From Rhizobiales bacterium PAR1 (GTDB taxonomy: Bacteria; Pseudomonadota; Alphaproteobacteria; Rhizobiales; Beijerinckiaceae), in assembly GCA_002256205.1 (NCBI GenBank), contig NKIW01000006.1:62001-126000 (forward strand): a stretch of 64,000 nt of DNA. The letters run 5' to 3'. Positions 35,836-44,705 of the stretch are shown here, piece by piece. Under the pieces are notes generated by a model that worked only from the letters and a program-made list of their open reading frames with translations, was not told the origin of the DNA and did no database searches. Each line of letters begins with the position of its first letter. Position 1 is the first letter of the stretch. A program made the position numbers and the translations under genes.

Positions 35836-36608
35836 CGCTGAAAACCCGCATCATTCCTTGCCTCGACGTCAAGAACGGACGCGTCGTCAAGGGCATCAAC
35901 TTTCTCGATCTCGCCGATGTCGGCGATCCCGTGGAAAGCGCGAAAGCCTACGACGCGGCGGGCGCGGACGAGCTTTGCTTCCTCGACATCACCGCTTCCC
36001 ATGAAAATCGCGGCACAATCCTTGATGTCGTCCGGCGCACGGCGGAAAACTGCTTCATGCCGGTGACAGTGGGCGGCGGCGTGCGCGAAGTCGAAGATGT
36101 GCGCGCGCTGATGCTCGCGGGCGCGGACAAGGTTTCGATCAACACCGCTGCCGTGAAGGATCGTTCGATTGTCGGGCGCGCGGCGGAAAAATTCGGCGCG
36201 CAGGCCATTGTTGTCGCCATTGATGCCAAGCGCGTGAATGCGCCGGGTGAAGCGGATCGCTGGGAGATTTTCACCCATGGTGGACGCAATCCGACCGGGA
36301 TCGACGCCATCGAGTACGCCCAAGCGGTTGCAGATCTCGGCGCAGGGGAGATCCTACTGACGTCCATGGATCGCGATGGCACCAAGGCCGGGTTTGACCT
36401 CGCGTTGACGCGCGCGATTTCCGAGGCCGTGACCATTCCCGTTGTGGCTTCGGGTGGTGTCGGAACGCTCGATCACCTTGTCGAAGGCGTCACACTTGGC
36501 AAGGCCAGCGCGGTCCTGGCCGCATCGATCTTCCATTACGGCACCTATTCCATCGCCGAGGCGAAAGCACACATGGCGAAGGCGGGCATTCCGATGAGGT
36601 TGGCATGA
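35832..36608 (+). CDS. hisF: Imidazole glycerol phosphate synthase, cyclase subunit
   Basis: 258-aa barrel enzyme closing the imidazole ring with HisH-derived ammonia. It begins [16 protein letters not shown] with the catalytic Asp; the second catalytic Asp is in [21 protein letters not shown] is the phosphate-binding loop. ATGA overlaps on both sides. Confidence 0.97.
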   Translation: MTLKTRIIPCLDVKNGRVVKGINFLDLADVGDPVESAKAYDAAGADELCFLDITASHENRGTILDVVRRTAENCFMPVTVGGGVREVEDVRALMLAGADKVSINTAAVKDRSIVGRAAEKFGAQAIVVAIDAKRVNAPGEADRWEIFTHGGRNPTGIDAIEYAQAVADLGAGEILLTSMDRDGTKAGFDLALTRAISEAVTIPVVASGGVGTLDHLVEGVTLGKASAVLAASIFHYGTYSIAEAKAHMAKAGIPMRLA

Positions 36609-36931
36609 GCGCCACTTTCACCCTGCTCGACCTCGAGAAAATCGTTGCGGAACGCGCGAATGCCGATCCGGCACACTCCTATACCGCCAAACTCAAGGCG
36701 GGCGGGATGCCGCGCGCGACGAAAAAGCTCGGCGAAGAGGCCGTGGAAGCCGTGATCGCCGCCATGACGGGCGACAAAACCGAGCTGACCAAGGAAAGCG
36801 CGGACATTTTTTATCATCTCTTGGTCGTGCTTCACATGGCCGGGGTGGGCGTGCAGGATGTTCTTGACGAACTTTCGCGCCGCACGGCGCAAACCGGCCT
36901 TCAGGAGAAGGCCGGGCGTAAGACAGACTAA
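36605..36931 (+). CDS. hisE: Phosphoribosyl-ATP pyrophosphatase
   Basis: 108-aa stand-alone HisE (not fused to HisI), catalysing step 2 of histidine biosynthesis. It has the MazG-like metal motif [14 protein letters not shown] and [13 protein letters not shown]. Starts within the hisF stop (ATGA). hisG, hisD, hisC and hisI are not in the window, so the pathway is split. Confidence 0.96.
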   Translation: MSATFTLLDLEKIVAERANADPAHSYTAKLKAGGMPRATKKLGEEAVEAVIAAMTGDKTELTKESADIFYHLLVVLHMAGVGVQDVLDELSRRTAQTGLQEKAGRKTD

Positions 36932-36975
36932 CGATTAGAGCCTGACCAACAGTGCCGGCGTAAGGAGAGATTCCG

Positions 36976-37944
36976 ATGGATGCTCAGACCTCGAAGCTCT
37001 CGCCGGACGTTGATCTCTCCCCGTTCCGGGTTTTCAGCCGTTCCGAGTGGTCCGGCTTGCGCGCGGATACCCCGCTGACCCTAACGCTGGACGAGCTTCG
37101 CCGCCTGCAATCGCTTAATGATCGGCTCTCGGTCGAGGAAGTCGTCGATATCTATCTGCCGCTCTCGCGCCTGCTCGCGCTGTATGTCGCGGCGACGCAG
37201 GGCCTGTTCAAGGCGACGCAGCGCTTCCTCAAGGCAGGCGATGGCAAGGCACCCTACATCATCGGTGTCGCGGGTTCGGTGGCGGTGGGCAAATCCACCA
37301 CCGCGCGCGTGCTTGAAGCGCTGCTGGCGCGCTGGCCGAACACGCCGAAGGTCAGTCTTGTGACGACCGATGGCTTCCTGCTGCCGAATGCGGAACTCAA
37401 TCGCCTCGGCTTCATGGAACGCAAGGGCTTTCCCGAGAGCTATGACACCGCCGCGCTGCTGCGCTTTCTCGCGCGGGTGAAAGCGGGGGAGCGCAATGTC
37501 GCCGCGCCGCTTTATTCGCATCTCGTCTACGACGTGTTGCCCGGCGAGCAGACCGTGATCGACCGGCCGGATATTCTCATCGTCGAGGGGCTCAACGTGC
37601 TCCAGCCGCCGCGGCTGCCGCGCGACGCCCGCCCGGTGCCCTTCGTTTCCGATTATTTCGATTTCTCGGTTTATATCGACGCGGACGAGGACTTGCTCCG
37701 CAAATGGTATGTCGACCGCTTCATGGCGCTGCGTCAGACCGCGTTCCGCAAGCCCGAGAGCTTCTTCCGGCGCTATGCGGAGACGCCAGAAGATGAGGCG
37801 CTCAAGATCGCCAATGGTCTCTGGGACCGGATCAACCTGCCGAACCTGCGCGAGAACATCTTCCCGACCCGCCCGCGCGCGGACCTCATCCTGCGCAAGG
37901 GTGAGAGCCACATGATCGAAGAAGTGGCGCTCAGGAAGCTGTAA
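36976..37944 (+). CDS. coaA: Type I pantothenate kinase
   Basis: 322-aa CoaA catalysing the first step of CoA synthesis. The P-loop is [14 protein letters not shown], with [12 protein letters not shown] and [22 protein letters not shown] typical of the family. AAGGAGAG lies before the ATG at 36976. It is 44 bp after hisE and probably transcribed with the his operon. An abrupt fall in GC content follows its stop. Confidence 0.97.
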   Translation: MDAQTSKLSPDVDLSPFRVFSRSEWSGLRADTPLTLTLDELRRLQSLNDRLSVEEVVDIYLPLSRLLALYVAATQGLFKATQRFLKAGDGKAPYIIGVAGSVAVGKSTTARVLEALLARWPNTPKVSLVTTDGFLLPNAELNRLGFMERKGFPESYDTAALLRFLARVKAGERNVAAPLYSHLVYDVLPGEQTVIDRPDILIVEGLNVLQPPRLPRDARPVPFVSDYFDFSVYIDADEDLLRKWYVDRFMALRQTAFRKPESFFRRYAETPEDEALKIANGLWDRINLPNLRENIFPTRPRADLILRKGESHMIEEVALRKL

Positions 37945-38362
37945 ATTATAATAACATCATTAGTCATTGATATATTTGTATTTATTATTATAATTGAAAT
38001 ACTCATGACTAAAATAGTATTTTAGAAATTCGATAGCATCTTCCCAGTTATCGAATTTGTTTAAATTCACTATTCTTTCAATAAATTCATAAATATTCTT
38101 TGGTTCATATTTTTCAACAATAAATCTTTGTGACAAAAACGAGCCTTTTATAATTGAATGAAGCCGTAATAAGCTTGTTACGGTCAAATAAAACAGCATT
38201 GTTTCGTTGGTACCATCGAGACCAATTTCAATGTCGACACAAAATTCGAAATCTCTTTCATTTTCCGGAGACCACTCATCCAACGAACGAAAGCCTACTT
38301 CTATGTCGTGGATGAGAAGCTGCTTTTCCATTAATCGACCTCGTAGGCTCATATCATTTAGG
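37945..38362. other. AT-rich island between coaA and the adenosine kinase gene
   Basis: Composition changes sharply at the coaA stop (37944) and returns to normal at the adenosine kinase stop (38363). Most of the segment is A/T (for example TTTATTATTATAATTG), unlike anything else in the window. It contains one minus-strand gene. No tRNA, direct repeat or integrase is visible at its edges. Confidence 0.8.
37960..38331 (-). CDS. Imm8-like immunity protein (orphan, AT-rich)
   Basis: 123 aa from the ATG at 38331, which has GAGG seven bases upstream; an ATG at 38352 lacks a ribosome site. The layout resembles Imm8 immunity proteins: W-S-P then acidic residues and FEFCVDIEIGLDGTNE, a FYLTVTS strand, FIVEKYEPKNIYEFIERIV, then NWEDAIEFLKYYF and EYFNY at the end. 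Imm8 proteins protect against polymorphic toxins; no toxin gene is adjacent. Codon use (ATT, TTT, AAT, AAA rich) is foreign to this genome, indicating recent acquisition. The family call is from pattern recall and is tentative; the existence of the gene is well supported. Confidence 0.6.
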   Translation of the reverse strand: MEKQLLIHDIEVGFRSLDEWSPENERDFEFCVDIEIGLDGTNETMLFYLTVTSLLRLHSIIKGSFLSQRFIVEKYEPKNIYEFIERIVNLNKFDNWEDAIEFLKYYFSHEYFNYNNKYKYIND

Positions 38363-39358
38363 TTACATCAGCCCGTTTTCCTGCGCCAAATCCTTCAGCG
38401 GTGGCGCCGGGCGAGCGCCGATCTTCTGGATGACATGGCTCGCGGCCAAGGCGCCAAGGCGGCCCGCTTTCTCGTAACCCATGCCGTTGGTGTAGCCGAA
38501 AAGGAAACCGGCGGCATAGGCATCGCCCGCGCCTGTGGCATCGACGAGGCTTTCGATCGGGAACGCCGGCACCGCGATAGTGATCTTCCCCTCAATGATG
38601 ACCGCACCCTTTTCCGAGCGGGTCACAGCGGCCCGCTTGGCCTCTCCGCGCAGCGCTTCGAGGGCGGCATCGAAATCCGCCGTCTCGTAGAGCGCCTTCA
38701 GCTCGTGTTCGTTGGCGAAAACGAGATCAACGGTGCCGGATTTGATCAGCTCCCGGAATTCAGCGCGATAACGATCGACACAGAAGGAATCCGACAGGGT
38801 CAGCGCGACTTCACGCCCCGCCTGATGGGCAATCGTCGCAGCCTTGCGGAATGCAGCCTTGGCCTGCGGCGGATCCCAGAGGTAGCCTTCAAGATAGGTC
38901 ACCTTGGCGCGGGAGACGGTTGCGGGGTCGATATCCGCTTCCGAGAGGTTCTGGCAAGCGCCGAGATAGGTGTTCATCGTGCGCTCGCCATCGGGCGTGA
39001 CGAGGATGAAACTGCGTGCCGTAGCAGGGCCATCGCTCGCGGCGGGGGTGCCGAAGGCAACGCCGGATTTCACGATATCATGCGCGAAAACATCGCCCAC
39101 GGCATCCGCCTTCACGCGTCCCACAAACGCGCATTTACCGCCGAAGGAGGCTGCACCGACAACGGTATTCGCCGCTGAACCACCGGAAATGATCGTCGCC
39201 GGGCCCATAGCGGCATAGAGTTTTTCCGCTTGCGCCTCGTCGATCAGCGTCATTGAGCCCTTGGCGACACCCTGAGCGACCAGAAAATCGTCCTCTGCGC
39301 GGGCGATCACGTCCACGATTGCATTGCCGAGGGCGAGGACATCGAGTTCTGTCGTCAT
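38363..39358 (-). CDS. PfkB-family adenosine kinase-like carbohydrate kinase
   Basis: 331-aa ribokinase-fold kinase. It begins LDVLALGNAIVDVIARAED; PfkB signature 2 is SLVDATGAGDAYAAGFLFGY, whose Asp is the catalytic base, and SGGSAANTVVGAASFGG is the N-terminal substrate motif. The sequence type is that annotated as adenosine kinase in alphaproteobacteria. AGGAGAAG precedes the ATG at 39358; a longer frame to 39523 is rejected. Confidence 0.88.
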   Translation of the reverse strand: MTTELDVLALGNAIVDVIARAEDDFLVAQGVAKGSMTLIDEAQAEKLYAAMGPATIISGGSAANTVVGAASFGGKCAFVGRVKADAVGDVFAHDIVKSGVAFGTPAASDGPATARSFILVTPDGERTMNTYLGACQNLSEADIDPATVSRAKVTYLEGYLWDPPQAKAAFRKAATIAHQAGREVALTLSDSFCVDRYRAEFRELIKSGTVDLVFANEHELKALYETADFDAALEALRGEAKRAAVTRSEKGAVIIEGKITIAVPAFPIESLVDATGAGDAYAAGFLFGYTNGMGYEKAGRLGALAASHVIQKIGARPAPPLKDLAQENGLM

Positions 39359-39440
39359 AAGTGTCTTCTCCTGAAAAGGGCGTGGCTTCGCATGGCCGAG
39401 AAGCCCGGCGAGGTCAAGGCAAGGCATGATCAACGTCGGC

Positions 39441-40064
39441 TTATTCGGCTTCGCGGCGACGGCGGATGCGTACGTAAAGCGCGCCCTCGCCACCGTGCCC
39501 GCGTGCAGCGCTATCAAAGCCAATCACGAGCCGGCGCAGCACCGGATCAGCGAGCCAATGCGGCACCATGCGGCGGAGAACACCGCGCTCCTCTCCCTGG
39601 GCATCGAATCCGCCGCCTTTGCCGGTGATCACCAGCACGAGCTTGGCGCCGGCGTTGTGGGCGCGATGGATGAAACCATTGAGCGCAGCATGGGCCTCCG
39701 CCTGCCGCATGCCGTGAAGGTCGATGCGGGCATCAATCGCACGGTGGCCTCGCGACACCTCCCTGATCATGCGCTTTTCGACCCCCGCAAGTGGTGGCAT
39801 CGAGCGGATGCGCGGGGCGGGCGCGGCCAGCGCGAGCGCCATGGGGTGCTGCGGTGCCGGTTCGGGGACGGGTTTGGCGTGATCCTCGGGGAGTTCGACG
39901 GCCTTGCGTCCCGGCAGCGGTTTGGCGGTTTTCGCGACTTCCGCCCAGACAGCATGATCCTCAGCTGAAATATCGGACCTCTTGCGACGCCTTTTGACCG
40001 GTTCCACCACTTTTTCCGGCTTGGTGGATTTCCGCCCGGTGATCAGGGTTTTGATCCAGACCAT
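39441..40064 (-). CDS. Smr/MutS2 C-terminal domain protein
   Basis: 207-aa protein with a basic, low-complexity first half (KRRRKRSD, then a Pro/Ala-rich stretch) and a C-terminal Smr domain (about residues 115-200) showing the DLHGMRQAEAH and ITGKGG motifs. Smr domains are nucleases or nucleic acid binders; stand-alone forms in proteobacteria act on RNA or branched DNA. One base separates it from the mltA stop, so it is the second gene of a short operon. Confidence 0.9.
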   Translation of the reverse strand: MVWIKTLITGRKSTKPEKVVEPVKRRRKRSDISAEDHAVWAEVAKTAKPLPGRKAVELPEDHAKPVPEPAPQHPMALALAAPAPRIRSMPPLAGVEKRMIREVSRGHRAIDARIDLHGMRQAEAHAALNGFIHRAHNAGAKLVLVITGKGGGFDAQGEERGVLRRMVPHWLADPVLRRLVIGFDSAARGHGGEGALYVRIRRRREAE

Positions 40065-40065
40065 G

Positions 40066-41304
40066 TCAGGGTATCCGCGGCTTCAGGATCACGAAGCGCA
40101 TGGCATCCCGAACAAGCCCGGCACGTGCGCCCGCTTCCTCCCCGGAGCCCATGAAATAATCGCCGCGCGCTGCGCCTACGATGGCCGAGCCGGTATCCTG
40201 CGCAATCATCAGCCGCCGAATCGTGCGGCGTGGCCCTTCCGGAGTCAGCGGCTCGACCTCGATAAACACGGGCAAGCCATAAGGCCAGATCGTGCGATCC
40301 ACCGCGAGCGAGCGCCCTTCGGTGAGCGGAACGCCCGCACCGCCAATCGGCCCGCGATCCTGCGGCGCAATGTCATCGCGCGCAAAGAAGACGTAGGAGC
40401 GGTTCTCTTCCATCAACGCCCGCCCGCGCGCGGGATCGGCTCGAAGCCAGGCCATCAGCTTAGCGAGGGTCATGTCCTCAAGGCGCATTTCGCCCCGTTC
40501 GACGATTTTCTTGCCGATGGAGGTGTAGGGATGACCGTTGCGCCCGGCATAGACGAGGCGGGTCTTCCGGCCATCCGGCAGGCGGAGACGCGCGGAACCT
40601 TGTACCTGCGTGATGAATAACTCGGCCTCATCGCGAAGCCAGGCGATTTCGAGCCCCTGACCTGCCAGTGCACCAGCCCAGATCGCCGCGCGATCCGGAT
40701 ACACGACCAACCCGTCTGCGGTCTGACGCCCGGCCTGATAACCTTCGGGAATGCCGGAGCGGGTCTCGCCTTGCTTGAGCGTCACGAGATCAGCCGGGCG
40801 GCCGAGAACCGGGATCGGAAACCCGGCGGTCCTGATCAGTGAGGCCTCGATTTCCGGCTCGTAATAGGCGGTGAGAAAACCCGCACTGCCCTTGGGGCGG
40901 ATATCGAGCAGGGTAAAATACTGCTCGAAAAACACCCGCGCCGTGGTTGCTGTCACGGCGCCGCCAGTGGCGAGGTGCCGGGCGGCACGGCACGCTTGGA
41001 TCAACCCCGGTGGTGGCGGGAGGGCGTCGCGCAGGGCGGAGAGCCCGTCGAGAACTGGCGCGCAGGTCTCCAAGAGTGCGGCAAAGGCACCGGCGTGATC
41101 ATCCTCCGCCCAGCCCTTGAGATCAGCGAAGGCGAGCGGGTGGACTTCCGTCTCCGCCGGCAGCTTTTCAAGCAGGGTATCGGTCGGTGGTCCGGACATC
41201 GGCGTCTCGCTGAGCGCGCGATCGGGGCCCGAAGTCATCGCCAGCACGACAAGCACGCCGGCGATCCTACGGAACCAACCGTTATTGCGCGGATTCGGTG
41301 GCAA
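40066..41304 (-). CDS. mltA: Membrane-bound lytic murein transglycosylase A
   Basis: 412-aa peptidoglycan lytic transglycosylase with a signal-like N-terminus (RRIAGVLVVLAMTSGPDRALS). The MltA domain includes FLTAYYEPEIEAS and the 3D-domain end QDTGSAIVGAARGDYFMGSG with the catalytic Asp. No lipobox Cys is evident, so it may be soluble periplasmic. The start appears to be TTG at 41304, inside the preceding gene's 3' end (22-bp overlap); no better ATG leaves the signal peptide intact. Confidence 0.9.
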   Translation of the reverse strand: MPPNPRNNGWFRRIAGVLVVLAMTSGPDRALSETPMSGPPTDTLLEKLPAETEVHPLAFADLKGWAEDDHAGAFAALLETCAPVLDGLSALRDALPPPPGLIQACRAARHLATGGAVTATTARVFFEQYFTLLDIRPKGSAGFLTAYYEPEIEASLIRTAGFPIPVLGRPADLVTLKQGETRSGIPEGYQAGRQTADGLVVYPDRAAIWAGALAGQGLEIAWLRDEAELFITQVQGSARLRLPDGRKTRLVYAGRNGHPYTSIGKKIVERGEMRLEDMTLAKLMAWLRADPARGRALMEENRSYVFFARDDIAPQDRGPIGGAGVPLTEGRSLAVDRTIWPYGLPVFIEVEPLTPEGPRRTIRRLMIAQDTGSAIVGAARGDYFMGSGEEAGARAGLVRDAMRFVILKPRIP

Positions 41305-42001
41305 TCAGGCGCCAGTTCGGGTCACGCGAGGAAACATCGCGCGAGAAGGTCCAGATATCGACCACATCGAGCACCTTTTCGGCATTGCCATCGATCACCG
41401 TGCCAGCGGCATCGCGTGTCGCGGTGATCAGCTTCGAGAGGAAGCGCACCGTGACCTGCGCGTTGCGCGCAACAAGGCCGGCATCGGAAATCTCGGCCTT
41501 GTCAATCGAGACGAACTGCGTCTGGACCTTCTCGTTACGGGTTTCGCGATCCCGAATGGCGGTATCGAAACCTTCAAAGACCTCTTTCGAAAGCAAGTCT
41601 TTCAATGTCTTGCGGTCGCCATTGGCGAAAGCAAGCACGATCATCTCGTATGCGGCCTTGGCGCCGCCGAGAAATTCGGTTGGGTCAAACCCCGGATCAT
41701 CGGTCATGATCTTGACGAGGCCGGGATAGGCGGGCGCCTCCTTGGCCATCACACCCTCAAGCCGTGCCTCCGCAGTTGCCGGTACGGGGGGCGCTTCGCG
41801 GCGATTCGGCATCGGGACCACGTTGCTCGCGCCATTCGCCATCGGGGCATCGCTGGCCGCATCGGCCGGGGGGCGTCGGTCGAACATGTCCTGTGGCGGT
41901 TTTTCCGTGCCGGTCCGGGTGCCGAGCACGGAACGCAGCTTGTAGATCACAAAAATCGCAAGACCGAGAAAGACGAGAGTCAGGGGGTCGAAATTCTGCA
42001 T
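41282..42001 (-). CDS. Tim44/TimA family adaptor protein
   Basis: 239-aa membrane-anchored protein. The N-terminal helix (DPLTLVFLGLAIFVIYKLRSVLG) is followed by a Pro-rich linker and a C-terminal Tim44-like domain (about residues 95-235, from FLGGAKAAYEMIVLAFANGD to DVVDIWTFSRDVSSRDPNWRLIAT). The bacterial relatives were named TimA and are conserved in alphaproteobacteria as relatives of the mitochondrial import factor. Start at 42001. Confidence 0.9.
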   Translation of the reverse strand: MQNFDPLTLVFLGLAIFVIYKLRSVLGTRTGTEKPPQDMFDRRPPADAASDAPMANGASNVVPMPNRREAPPVPATAEARLEGVMAKEAPAYPGLVKIMTDDPGFDPTEFLGGAKAAYEMIVLAFANGDRKTLKDLLSKEVFEGFDTAIRDRETRNEKVQTQFVSIDKAEISDAGLVARNAQVTVRFLSKLITATRDAAGTVIDGNAEKVLDVVDIWTFSRDVSSRDPNWRLIATESAQ

Positions 42002-42176
42002 TGGTAAATTCCCGGCGTGTTCGCCTTCGCGCGAGCGGATGACGTCGAATGCGGATAGGCCCGCGCTCTTCATATAGGGCCTGTTCCAAAGCTTCGCTAT
42101 CCTCTAGATGGCAGAAGTCGCAATGCCGAGGACAAAAGGCGCGACGCGATACTTCTATCAAGGACCAAGGGGACTG

Positions 42177-42677
42177 ATGGTCACGACGTTTTCGATTTCC
42201 GGGCGGGCTATCCGGGCAGGGTTTATCCTGCTTGCGGGCTGGTTTGTGCTCGAAATCGCGCTGATGCAGCTCGTTGCGGCCCGGATCGGCTGGGGGGCAA
42301 CTCTGGCGCTTCTGAGCATCAAGGGTGGTCTCGGACTTCTGATCATCGGCATCATGACCGTGCGCGGCTTTCGCCGGTTGAAGTCGATCTCCGAATTCAA
42401 GGCCGGCGCGACGAGTTTTCGCACCGTTTTCGGACTGGTCAGCGGCATTCTCATCACGTTGCCGGGCCTCATTCCGCCGCTGATTGGCATCGCGCTGTTC
42501 ACCCCCAGCCTGCAAAACTGGGTGCTCCGGCGGATGATTGCGGGCAGAGCCGAGGCAGGACCGAACAAGGATATTGACTTGCCTGAGCACGAATGGCGGG
42601 AGATTCGCCGTAAAAAGCTTGCTACGAAAGCCCGTAGCCGGAAAGCATCGCTTGAGGCGAAGCCGCCATCCGTGTAA
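42177..42677 (+). CDS. fxsA: FxsA family membrane protein
   Basis: 166-aa protein with several hydrophobic helices in the first 115 residues (FILLAGWFVLEIALMQLVAARIG, then GLVSGILITLPGLIPPLIGIAL) and a basic cytoplasmic tail. The pattern E-I-A near the first helix and PGLIPPLIG match FxsA. AGGGG lies before the ATG at 42177. Divergent from the Tim44-like gene and upstream of secB, the usual alphaproteobacterial arrangement. Confidence 0.88.
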   Translation: MVTTFSISGRAIRAGFILLAGWFVLEIALMQLVAARIGWGATLALLSIKGGLGLLIIGIMTVRGFRRLKSISEFKAGATSFRTVFGLVSGILITLPGLIPPLIGIALFTPSLQNWVLRRMIAGRAEAGPNKDIDLPEHEWREIRRKKLATKARSRKASLEAKPPSV

Positions 42678-42756
42678 GCGAGGCTCGCAAATTCGGGTCT
42701 GAAGGCCCGGACCGGCGCGCCCACCCTCGGGTCGCCTTTCAGGACAGGAACAGAAC

Positions 42757-43218
42757 ATGGCCGATGGCAATGGCGGCGGGATGCCGCAACTCGAAGCGCT
42801 CGCGCAGTATGTGAAGGATCTTTCCTTCGAGAACCCCAATGCGCCGCGCTCGCTCGGCCCGCAGGAGACGCCGCCGAACATTTCGATTCAGGTCAATGTC
42901 AACGCCAAGCCGATGGGCCCGAACGAGTTCGAAGTTGAACTCATGCTTGAGGGCAAGGCGGGCGAGGGTGAAAGCCTGCTCTTCAGCTTCGATCTCAACT
43001 TTGCCGGCGTGTTCCACCTCGAGAATATTCCCGAGAATCACGTGCATCAGGTGCTGATGATCGAATGCCCGCGCCTGCTGTTCCCGTTCGCGCGCGCAGT
43101 GCTCGCGAATGCCGTGCGCGACGGCGGCTTCCCGCCCTTCCTGCTGCAGCCGATCGATTTCGGTCAGCTTTATCAGGCACGTACGGCGGAGGCCGGCCAG
43201 CAGAATATGAACAGCTGA
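42757..43218 (+). CDS. secB: Protein-export chaperone SecB
   Basis: 153-aa cytosolic chaperone passing preproteins to SecA. Conserved segments: YVKDLSFENPNAP, FSFDLNFAGVFHLENIP and the Cys-containing IECPRLLFPFARAVLANAVRDGGFPPFLLQPIDF. Convergent with dnaQ; a perfect hairpin lies between the two stops. Confidence 0.97.
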   Translation: MADGNGGGMPQLEALAQYVKDLSFENPNAPRSLGPQETPPNISIQVNVNAKPMGPNEFEVELMLEGKAGEGESLLFSFDLNFAGVFHLENIPENHVHQVLMIECPRLLFPFARAVLANAVRDGGFPPFLLQPIDFGQLYQARTAEAGQQNMNS

Positions 43219-43234
43219 GATTGCGCTCCGGCCG

Positions 43235-43259
43235 GCCTGACGCGATCTGCGCGTCAGGC
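43235..43259. terminator. Bidirectional terminator-like hairpin secB/dnaQ
   Basis: Perfect 10-bp stem GCCTGACGCG/CGCGTCAGGC with a 5-base loop between the convergent genes. The right arm includes the dnaQ stop codon. There is no long U-tract in either direction, so it may work as a weak intrinsic terminator or a 3'-end stabiliser. Confidence 0.55.
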
Positions 43260-43973
43260 TTCCGATTCGGAAGCGAAATAAACATTCCAGAGCGCCTTGT
43301 CGCCCATTTCGGCGATGAAGGCGCGATGCTTCTTGATTTCCACATCGGAAATCAGATGAATTTCCGGCAAAATGCGCGCTTCCTGCCGCGCCTGGGCGCT
43401 CAGGCCAGAGCTGCCGGAACTTTCACCCTCGGAACCAAACGAACCAAGCCCGAGACTCGACTGCTTGCCGCCGGTCAGCTCCGCGTAAACTTCCGCCAGA
43501 ATTTCCGAGTCGAGCAAGGCGCCGTGTTTGGTGCGGCGGGAATTGTCGATGCCATAGCGATTGCAAAGAGCATCCAGTGAATTCTGCTGGCCGGGGTGAC
43601 GGCGCCGCGCCAGTGTCAAGGTATCGACCACGCGGGACTGGGCAATGGGCCCTTTGCCAAGACGCTTCAGCTCATGATTGAGGAAGCCGATATCGAACGA
43701 GGCGTTGTGGATCACGAGGGTATCCTCGGCGATGAACGCGAGGAATTCGTCAGCAATATCCTTGAAAACAGGTTTGTCCGCGAGAAACGCCTCGGAGAGA
43801 CCGTGAACGTTGAAGGCCTCGATTGGCATTGAGCGCTGCGGATTGATGTATTGGTGATAAACTCGGCCCGTCAGAAAGCGGTTGACGATTTCGACACAGC
43901 CGATTTCTACGAGGCGATCGCCGCGGGCGGGATCAAGGCCGGTCGTTTCAGTATCGAGGACGATTTCGCGCAT
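43254..43973 (-). CDS. dnaQ: DNA polymerase III epsilon subunit (3'-5' proofreading exonuclease)
   Basis: 239-aa DnaQ-type exonuclease. Exo I is VLDTETTGLDP, Exo II is IHNASFDIGFLNHEL and Exo III is KHGALLDSEILAEVY with the catalytic His and Asp. The C-terminal tail for polymerase binding is present. First of the leftward set coaE-dnaQ after ppsR, maf and aroE. Confidence 0.96.
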   Translation of the reverse strand: MREIVLDTETTGLDPARGDRLVEIGCVEIVNRFLTGRVYHQYINPQRSMPIEAFNVHGLSEAFLADKPVFKDIADEFLAFIAEDTLVIHNASFDIGFLNHELKRLGKGPIAQSRVVDTLTLARRRHPGQQNSLDALCNRYGIDNSRRTKHGALLDSEILAEVYAELTGGKQSSLGLGSFGSEGESSGSSGLSAQARQEARILPEIHLISDVEIKKHRAFIAEMGDKALWNVYFASESEA

Positions 43974-44033
43974 TATTACAGGCTTCTATCAGGTCGATTT
44001 TTCGCGGCTAGAACGGTTTTGGATCTGAATTAA

Positions 44034-44702
44034 TCAGGTCAGCCGCTCCCTCATTTTATTTTTTTTCGCATTTTCCGGCCGATCGGTCTGCCCCTGGCCG
44101 GAAATCGCTCTGGCGCGTAGCTTTGGTGCCAGATCATCGAGTAATTTGCGGATTTCCACCCGTGCCGCATCAATGCCATGACCTGTATCGAGTATCGCAT
44201 GGGCGCGGCGGCGTTTCTCCTCCATCGGCATCTGCCGGGCGAGAATGGCGTGGAAAAGCGCCTCGTTCATACCGGGACGGGCCAGCACGCGGCGTTTCTG
44301 CTCCTCCGGATCGACCACCGTTACGAGGATTTCATCGCAGCGGCCCTCGGCCCCGGTTTCGAACAGCAGCGGAATATCGAGCACGATGAGATCAGCACCG
44401 TTTCGTTTCGCTTCAGCCATGGCGGCCTCTTCCTTCGCCCGGACGAGGGGGTGGACGATGGCTTCAAGCGTCTTGAAACGCTCGGGCTGGCCGGTCACGA
44501 GCGCACCGAGCGCCTTGCGATCCACCACGCCATCGCGCGTCGTGCCGGGGAAGGCCGCCTCAATCGGGGCCACGGCCTCGCCCTCATAGAGCGCATGGAC
44601 GGCTGCATCGGCATCATACACCGGGATACCGAATTCGCGGAAAATCGCGGCGGTGGTTGATTTTCCGGTGCCGATAGAGCCGGTGAGACCAAGACGAAAC
44701 AT
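44034..44702 (-). CDS. coaE: Dephospho-CoA kinase
   Basis: 222-aa P-loop kinase for the last step of CoA synthesis. Walker A is GLTGSIGTGKSTTA; VYDADAAVHALYEGEAV and DIPLLFETG are family motifs. It lies 3 bp after aroE. A basic C-terminal extension (KNKMRERLT) is somewhat longer than in E. coli. Confidence 0.96.
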   Translation of the reverse strand: MFRLGLTGSIGTGKSTTAAIFREFGIPVYDADAAVHALYEGEAVAPIEAAFPGTTRDGVVDRKALGALVTGQPERFKTLEAIVHPLVRAKEEAAMAEAKRNGADLIVLDIPLLFETGAEGRCDEILVTVVDPEEQKRRVLARPGMNEALFHAILARQMPMEEKRRRAHAILDTGHGIDAARVEIRKLLDDLAPKLRARAISGQGQTDRPENAKKNKMRERLT

Positions 44703-44705
44703 GGC

